Of a DNA stretch of 64,000 nucleotides, positions 59,180 through 64,000 are shown one piece after another. The notes below the pieces were generated by a model. It did no database searches, was not told the origin of the DNA, and worked only from the letters and a program-made list of their open reading frames with translations. Location: positions 868,001 to 932,000 of the forward strand of contig NZ_AQGU01000025.1 of the NCBI RefSeq assembly GCF_014905615.1. Direction: 5' to 3'. Position 1 is the first letter of the stretch. Every line of letters starts with the position of its first letter. The translations under genes and the position numbers were made by a program. The stretch comes from Pseudoalteromonas aliena SW19 (GTDB lineage Bacteria; Pseudomonadota; Gammaproteobacteria; Enterobacterales; Alteromonadaceae).

Positions 59180-60736
59180 ATGACTCATTATAAAACATTA
59201 AGACTTATTTTAGGTGATCAACTTAACCCGTCTCACTCCTGGTTTAAACATAAGGACAATGACACTCTTTATCTTGTCGCAGAGCTTAAGCAAGAAACTG
59301 ATTATGTTAAGCATCATATTCAAAAGATATGTGCATTTTTTAGTGCTATGGAAAACTTTGCTCATGCGCTAAGTTGCGCAGAGTTTAATGTATTACACTT
59401 AACCCTAGATGAAACCCAAAATGATAAAAATTTACCCAGTTTACTTAATCGAATAGCGAAAAAATATCACTGCTCAGCCATACAGTATCAATATACTGAT
59501 GAGTTCAGACTCAAAGAGCAACTTTCACTATTTAAACAAGCAAGCACATATAATGTAACCGCAGTCGATAGCGAGCATTTTTTACTTCCCTTTTCGCAAA
59601 TAAAAGAGCGTTTTTCAAAAAACAAACATGTAACGATGGAGCATTTTTATCGCGCTATGCGTAAGCAATTTGATGTACTTATGGAGCAAGGAAAACCTGA
59701 AGGCGGTAAATGGAATTTTGATAGTAATAATCGTAACAAGTTTTCTAAAAACGACTTAGTGGATATACCTTTACCCAAGGTTTTTAATAATGATGTAAGT
59801 ACAATTATTGATCGCTTAGATAAACATCAAGTGAGCTACCTTGGTGAAATAAAAAATCAACGTTTACAATGGCCAACCACTAGAAAACAAGCTATTAGCT
59901 GCCTTGAGTACTTTTGTGAAAATTTACTTATTAATTTTGGTCAGTTCCAAGATGCAATGACAAATCAAAGTGAGCACAACACTAGCCTTTATCATAGCCG
60001 ATTGTCGTTTGCCATAAACGCAAAATTGCTTCATCCTCTTTATGTCATTAATCGAGTCATAAACGAATATAGGCAAAGGCCTAATGAAATATCAATCTCA
60101 CAAGTAGAAGGCTTCGTTAGACAAATTTTAGGGTGGCGAGAGTATGTCCGGGGTATTTATTGGATCAATATGCCCGACTACGCACGTAAAAACCAATTAC
60201 AGGCGAAAAATAAATTACCTGAATACTTTTGGCATGGCTCTACAAAAATGAACTGTTTGAGCCACTCTCTTTCGCAAAGTTTAACAACGGCTTATGCCCA
60301 TCATATTCAACGCTTAATGGTTATTGGAAACTTTTGTATGCTCACGGGAATTAATCCTGATGACGTAGATAACTGGTATTTAGGTGTTTATATAGATGCT
60401 ATTGAATGGGTAGAAATGCCTAATACACGTGGCATGAGCCAATTTGCCGATGATGGTATTATTGCGACAAAACCCTACGCAGCAAGTGGAAACTACATTA
60501 ATAAAATGAGCGATTACTGCAAGAGTTGCCAATACGATGTTAAACAAAAAGTGGGAGAAAAAGCATGCCCCCTTAATAGCCTATACTGGAACTTTATGCA
60601 CACCCACCGCAGTAAATTAGAGAAAAACCCGCGTATAGGCATGGTTTATAAAAACTGGGACCGACAAACCGAAGAGCAAAAAGCAGCGCTATTAAAACAA
60701 GCTGCTGCGTATTTAGTTGATTTAGAAAGTCTGTGA
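59180..60736 (+). CDS. Iron-sulfur cryptochrome/(6-4) photolyase (PhrB type)
   Basis: A 518-residue flavoprotein of the FeS-BCP group, repairing (6-4) photoproducts with light. The start LRLILGDQLNPSHSWF is the antenna-domain signature. The four cluster cysteines are C359, C447, C450 and C463 (NCLSH, DYCKSC, KACPLN); their spacing equals that of Agrobacterium PhrB (350, 438, 441, 454). The His pair at 374-375 (AYAHHIQRLMV) matches the catalytic region. It suits a surface-water organism exposed to UV. It is divergent from the broken DUF4124 gene. Confidence 0.93.
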   Translation: MTHYKTLRLILGDQLNPSHSWFKHKDNDTLYLVAELKQETDYVKHHIQKICAFFSAMENFAHALSCAEFNVLHLTLDETQNDKNLPSLLNRIAKKYHCSAIQYQYTDEFRLKEQLSLFKQASTYNVTAVDSEHFLLPFSQIKERFSKNKHVTMEHFYRAMRKQFDVLMEQGKPEGGKWNFDSNNRNKFSKNDLVDIPLPKVFNNDVSTIIDRLDKHQVSYLGEIKNQRLQWPTTRKQAISCLEYFCENLLINFGQFQDAMTNQSEHNTSLYHSRLSFAINAKLLHPLYVINRVINEYRQRPNEISISQVEGFVRQILGWREYVRGIYWINMPDYARKNQLQAKNKLPEYFWHGSTKMNCLSHSLSQSLTTAYAHHIQRLMVIGNFCMLTGINPDDVDNWYLGVYIDAIEWVEMPNTRGMSQFADDGIIATKPYAASGNYINKMSDYCKSCQYDVKQKVGEKACPLNSLYWNFMHTHRSKLEKNPRIGMVYKNWDRQTEEQKAALLKQAAAYLVDLESL

Positions 60737-60847
60737 CATATGAAATAGGTAAATTTGTTAATTAAATGTTTAATTTTTCTGTCATTGTACTGTAATAGCG
60801 CTATCTTTTAATAGCGTTAATCCTTTAAATACAGCAATGAGATAAAA

Positions 60848-61861
60848 ATGAAAAAAATATTAACATCGGCAATTATATTACTTACAAGTATCAACCAAGC
60901 ACATGCATTTAGCCAAGAAACCCATAAGCGGATTGTTATTGACGCTGTAAGTTATATGGAGCAAAACCCACAATCAACGCAATATGCGGCGCTGTCGCAA
61001 TATGCTTTACAAAATAAAATGTCAGTTTCACAGCTGGCTGAGCTACTAGGGCAAGCAGCCTATGATGTTGATGATTTTGAAGATACTTTTTTATGTGGTG
61101 CCATTACGGGCTCTTGTGTCCAAGCTCCTCTTTGGGGCGCGGCTGAAAGCATTGTAAAATATACTAGCTATTGGCACTTTCAAAACCATACGCAAGGCGC
61201 TGATCAGCATGGTAATGATTTTGGCGGCTATAACTACGACAAACTCACTGTATGGGGCACCATTGATAGCTTAGCTGCGGCTTGGTTAAAAGGGGACTAT
61301 TTAGATGATGGAAAGGGAAGAGAAACAGGCTGGTTTAATGCTGACTCTTCAAAATATAATAGTTATGACATTACCGAAGCTCATTACCGAATTGATAGTC
61401 AATCAAACTATAATATGTATGATGATTTTGAAAAAATTCCTTTTCAACCAATCGATAACTTAGGCCAATACTGGTTTCAAAGCTATTTAGACAGTGGTAA
61501 TCCACAAGTACTGGGGTTTGTATTTCATACAACTGATTTACTTCAGCCGCATCACACATGGACAACTTCAGATTTAAATCACTCTAGCTGGGAAGGCTGG
61601 GTAAAGGATTATTATGATCAAGAACAACTCAATGATCCTAGCTTAATACGTCAAGCAATAAATACCTTTTCACCGTTAGATGAAGCCTCAACGGATGTAC
61701 GTCCATTGCTAACCCAAGGCGGTTCTTTTTCGTACGCTCAAGGAGGTATTGTGCTTAATTCGAAAGATCATTACGATCGTGTCGATACCGCTAAACAAGT
61801 TATCCCTCATGCTATTGCAATGGTTGTACATTTATTAAATCATGCCATGGTTGCCCGCTAA
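60848..61861 (+). CDS. Secreted zinc phospholipase C / P1-nuclease-fold enzyme
   Basis: A 337-residue exported hydrolase. The signal peptide ends AHA (residue 20). Zinc-site residues of the phospholipase C/P1 nuclease fold are visible: H26 in THKRI, D75-D76, H110 in YWHF, H227-x-x-D230 with PHH (234-236) in FHTTDLLQPHHTW, and H245-x3-E249 in NHSSWEGW. Two cysteines (83, 90) may form a disulfide. Substrate could be phospholipid or nucleic acid. Its stop overlaps the next gene (TAATG), so it belongs to a three-gene unit. Confidence 0.85.
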   Translation: MKKILTSAIILLTSINQAHAFSQETHKRIVIDAVSYMEQNPQSTQYAALSQYALQNKMSVSQLAELLGQAAYDVDDFEDTFLCGAITGSCVQAPLWGAAESIVKYTSYWHFQNHTQGADQHGNDFGGYNYDKLTVWGTIDSLAAAWLKGDYLDDGKGRETGWFNADSSKYNSYDITEAHYRIDSQSNYNMYDDFEKIPFQPIDNLGQYWFQSYLDSGNPQVLGFVFHTTDLLQPHHTWTTSDLNHSSWEGWVKDYYDQEQLNDPSLIRQAINTFSPLDEASTDVRPLLTQGGSFSYAQGGIVLNSKDHYDRVDTAKQVIPHAIAMVVHLLNHAMVAR

Positions 61862-63054
61862 TGAGGTATTTCGTCTACCTATTTGTAGTAATGTTTGGGC
61901 TGCTTTACAGCAGCCAAGCATTTACGAGTGTTGAAAAGTACACACCCGCTGAAATACAGTTGATGCATCAAATATATCAACAGCAAAATAGTGACATTAG
62001 TCTTTCGCAAACACGTTATCGTTTATACGAGAACCAATTTTTGCTAAGTGAAGCACAGCGCCTAATGCCCGACAAGGTAGCGCGTTTGTCTGATGTAGGT
62101 TTTACCACCGGTTACCATGTAGAGCGCTACCTAAATAACCTTTTTATAAAGCAACTACATTTACCACCGACCATCGAAGCTTCTAATAATGTTAAACATT
62201 TTACGGCCAGCTGGCTTACGAACACATTAGGTGAATATCCTGCGAATGGACAATATTCTGAAACGCAAAAAAACACATTAAATTTAGTAAAACTTGAACA
62301 TTTTGCGTTTCCTGCAATGTCTGTTTATGACTTCATTAAACCACTTTCTATGCAAATACGGTTTAGGTTGCATCAAGGCGATAACCAGTTATTTCAAGCA
62401 GAAATAGCTAAAAAGCATCAATATTTTATAAATTTAGAAAAAGCGACCAACGCATTTAAAGCAAAAGATATCAACATTGATAATTTAATAAGCATTGCTC
62501 AAGGTGACATATTGCGTCCTTCGATTCAAAGCTGGCTTGGCGTAAAAGACATGATGCATGGACAAAGCCCGATACTCGAACAATTAGAAAAACAAGTTTC
62601 TGAACAACAAATAAATCAGTATTACCAAGCAAATAAAAGTCGCTTCAAATATTTATATCAAATAACAGCCCAAGGTGCTGAATTTAAAAATAGAACTGAC
62701 GCGGTTAAATTTAAGAATGAAGTGGCAAAGAGTACTTTCAAAGCGGCTTTAAGAGCGGCTAATATGAATGATATTTATAGTAAATTTGATAATAATATCA
62801 ATCGAGGGCATAAAAAAGAGTGGGTAGTACAACTTGCATTTACTCAAAATGAAAATGAGCTTTCTGAAGTCATTCGTTCGCCAGCGGGATTATGGGTTGT
62901 GGTGTTAACTAATGACTATGAATATAGATATTTTGCAGCAACGGGCCAAACAGTTCGCTATCAAGCGATTAAATCTGTGGCGTTACAAAATGCTCATCAG
63001 CAATACCAGCAAAAGTGGGCTGCGTGGCACACACAAAATGAGATTAAGTTATGA
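61861..63054 (+). CDS. Exported parvulin/SurA-like protein
   Basis: A 397-residue protein with a signal peptide (YFVYLFVVMFGLLYSSQAF). The N-terminal helical part and the linker VSEQQINQYYQANKSRF (about 256-272) are typical of SurA/PpiD-type chaperones. The following about 100 residues resemble a degenerate parvulin isomerase domain (SPAGLWVVVLTNDYEYR). I cannot confirm catalytic residues. Coupling to the phospholipase C-like gene suggests a dedicated periplasmic folding factor for it; this is inference. Confidence 0.65.
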   Translation: MRYFVYLFVVMFGLLYSSQAFTSVEKYTPAEIQLMHQIYQQQNSDISLSQTRYRLYENQFLLSEAQRLMPDKVARLSDVGFTTGYHVERYLNNLFIKQLHLPPTIEASNNVKHFTASWLTNTLGEYPANGQYSETQKNTLNLVKLEHFAFPAMSVYDFIKPLSMQIRFRLHQGDNQLFQAEIAKKHQYFINLEKATNAFKAKDINIDNLISIAQGDILRPSIQSWLGVKDMMHGQSPILEQLEKQVSEQQINQYYQANKSRFKYLYQITAQGAEFKNRTDAVKFKNEVAKSTFKAALRAANMNDIYSKFDNNINRGHKKEWVVQLAFTQNENELSEVIRSPAGLWVVVLTNDYEYRYFAATGQTVRYQAIKSVALQNAHQQYQQKWAAWHTQNEIKL

Positions 63055-63557
63055 AAATAAAGCTCACGGCACTCATCACAATATCTTTAGCCATTACCTT
63101 CATATACTATTTCTCTGGCTCCACCGAGCAGAAAAAAATGGTACTAGCGACTAAACAACCAACAGGTGAGCGACCTATAATAAAGCAAGCTGTACACACC
63201 GTAAAAAAAATTGAAGATGTACATCCTTCAAATATTAAAAAAAGCACCTTGGATGGGCATATTCAACAGGTAATTACTGAACCGAATTACTTACCCCCAC
63301 TAAATAAAAGTAAACTAAGCAGTGTTCAATACAAGGGAGATTTAGACGATCATAAAGCCTACCAACAATTTCAACAAGAGAAGCAGCACGCACTAGAAAG
63401 TAGCTTTATCAGTGCTGTTAATACCAAAGTTACAACGTTAGAAAGCTTAATTACTAAAGGGCGTAAACAAGGGATGAAGCAAGAGCAGCTTCAAGAAGCG
63501 ATTGATAAAATCGCTCTGCTGAAAAAAACACAACAGAGTTTACTTAACCAAGATTAA
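63051..63557 (+). CDS. Membrane-anchored hypothetical protein, third gene of the unit
   Basis: A 168-residue protein with one N-terminal membrane segment (LTALITISLAITFIYYF), a polar low-complexity stretch and a C-terminal helical region (HALESSFISAVNTKVTTLESLITKG, EAIDKIALLKKTQQSLL). No family is recognised. The topology and helical nature recall steric lipase foldases, but no motif confirms this. It overlaps the parvulin-like gene by 4 bp (ATGA), so the three proteins are made together. Confidence 0.6.
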   Translation: MKIKLTALITISLAITFIYYFSGSTEQKKMVLATKQPTGERPIIKQAVHTVKKIEDVHPSNIKKSTLDGHIQQVITEPNYLPPLNKSKLSSVQYKGDLDDHKAYQQFQQEKQHALESSFISAVNTKVTTLESLITKGRKQGMKQEQLQEAIDKIALLKKTQQSLLNQD

Positions 63558-63587
63558 GAGGGCGTTGTAGATTTAAATTCAATTGCA

Positions 63588-63615
63588 TAAAAAAGCCGTC
63601 TCAAGTGAGACGGCT
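63588..63615 (-). terminator. Terminator after the Hsp20 gene, possibly bidirectional
   Basis: AGCCGTCTCA/TGAGACGGCT stem with a 2-base loop, followed on the minus strand by TTTTTTATG. It lies 34 bp after the Hsp20 stop and about 35 bp after the end of the plus-strand operon. Confidence 0.9.
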
Positions 63616-63648
63616 AAATAATCAAGGGAAACTAAGGTTAAACAGGGT

Positions 63649-64000
63649 TTATTTATCTTCGATTAAATGACCTTGCCCTATCTCTATTTTACGAGGTTTA
63701 AGTGCTTCTGGTATTTCACGCTGAAGCTCTATAGTAAGCAAACCGTTAGCTAGGTCGGCACCAAGCACTTTTACATGGTCGCCAAGCTGAAACTTACGTT
63801 CAAAGTTGCGCTCTGCGATACCTTGATGAATAAATTTACGCTCTTTGTCATCTTTATTGGCTTTAATACCAGCCACTTTCAATGTGTTGTTTTCTGACTC
63901 AATGGTCAATTCGTTATCACTAAAACCAGCAACGGCCATAGTAATTCTGTATCTGTCTTTATCGAGAGCTTCAATGTTATAAGGAGGAAAACTTGGCTGC
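63649..64000 (-). CDS. ibpA: Small heat-shock protein (Hsp20/IbpA family), 5' end outside the window
   Basis: The visible 117 residues form most of the alpha-crystallin domain: PPYNIEALDKDRYRITMAVAGF, VKVLGADLANGLLTIELQREIPEALKPRKIEI. The frame is open through the window edge, and residues before the first internal Met (63939) match the family, so that Met is not the start. It holds aggregated proteins for refolding by DnaK/ClpB. The promoter and 5' leader, often a thermosensor in this family, lie beyond 64000. Confidence 0.93.
   Translation of the reverse strand, partial: QPSFPPYNIEALDKDRYRITMAVAGFSDNELTIESENNTLKVAGIKANKDDKERKFIHQGIAERNFERKFQLGDHVKVLGADLANGLLTIELQREIPEALKPRKIEIGQGHLIEDK

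Overview
The window reads as a chromosome segment of a marine gammaproteobacterium of the Alteromonadales, most likely Pseudoalteromonas or a close relative. The base composition is AT-rich, the housekeeping blocks are typical of gammaproteobacteria (ubiF/miaB-phoH-ybeY-corC-lnt; leuS-lptE-holA-nadD-rsfS-rlmH-mrdA-mrdB-rlpA-dacA-ybeD-lipB-lipA; tRNA-fMet-rimP-nusA-infB-rbfA-truB-rpsO-pnp-nlpI), and there is a complete Na+/H+ Mrp antiporter operon. The genus is inferred from gene content and style, not from a database search.

Layout. 1-350: tRNA cluster Gln-Leu-Gln. 364-1947: a membrane GGDEF-EAL protein. 1948-2566: no gene, only repeat elements. 2564-9446: ubiF divergent from the miaB-phoH-ybeY-corC-lnt run (tRNA and ribosome maturation, cation handling, lipoprotein acylation). 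9447-17130: accessory stretch with a small 2OG-Fe(II) oxygenase-like gene, an esterase gene split by an IS982-family element, a RelBE-type toxin-antitoxin pair, an RDD protein, two lipoproteins, a CIA30 protein and a coiled-coil protein. 17131-20577: FKBP, a Lon-like protease and the zinc-ribbon protein YbeL. 20774-33685: leuS through lipA, covering LPS assembly, DNA polymerase III delta, NAD synthesis, ribosome factors, cell elongation and lipoate synthesis. 33857-38140: an RRM protein, a decayed cupredoxin gene, copA and a MerR-type regulator. 38282-44708: a DUF2059 protein and the mrpA-G operon. 44925-56760 (minus strand): nlpI with an overlapping metzincin-like gene, pnp, rpsO, truB, rbfA, infB, nusA, rimP and tRNA-fMet. 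57474-64000: a globin-fold-like protein, a DUF4124 gene split by a repeat, an iron-sulfur photolyase, a three-gene secreted phospholipase C-like operon, and the 3' part of an Hsp20 gene cut by the window edge.

The most distinctive structure is a set of three dispersed, non-coding families with terminal inverted repeats (called A, B and C here). They resemble miniature inverted-repeat transposable elements (MITEs). Together they account for nearly every long intergenic gap. Family B sits inside two genes (cupredoxin and DUF4124) and supplies the stop codon of ubiF. Family A lies in the rpsO-pnp gap and directly abuts the stop codon of the RRM gene. The IS982 insertion can be reversed on paper: removing it with one 6-bp target copy restores the esterase frame exactly.

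Functional candidates for something less described are the nlpI/metzincin gene pair, the phospholipase C-like / parvulin-like / membrane-anchored trio, a globin-fold protein lacking an obvious proximal histidine, and a MerR-type copper regulator with an unusual cysteine arrangement. No CRISPR array, prophage, restriction system or recognised phage-defence locus was seen.
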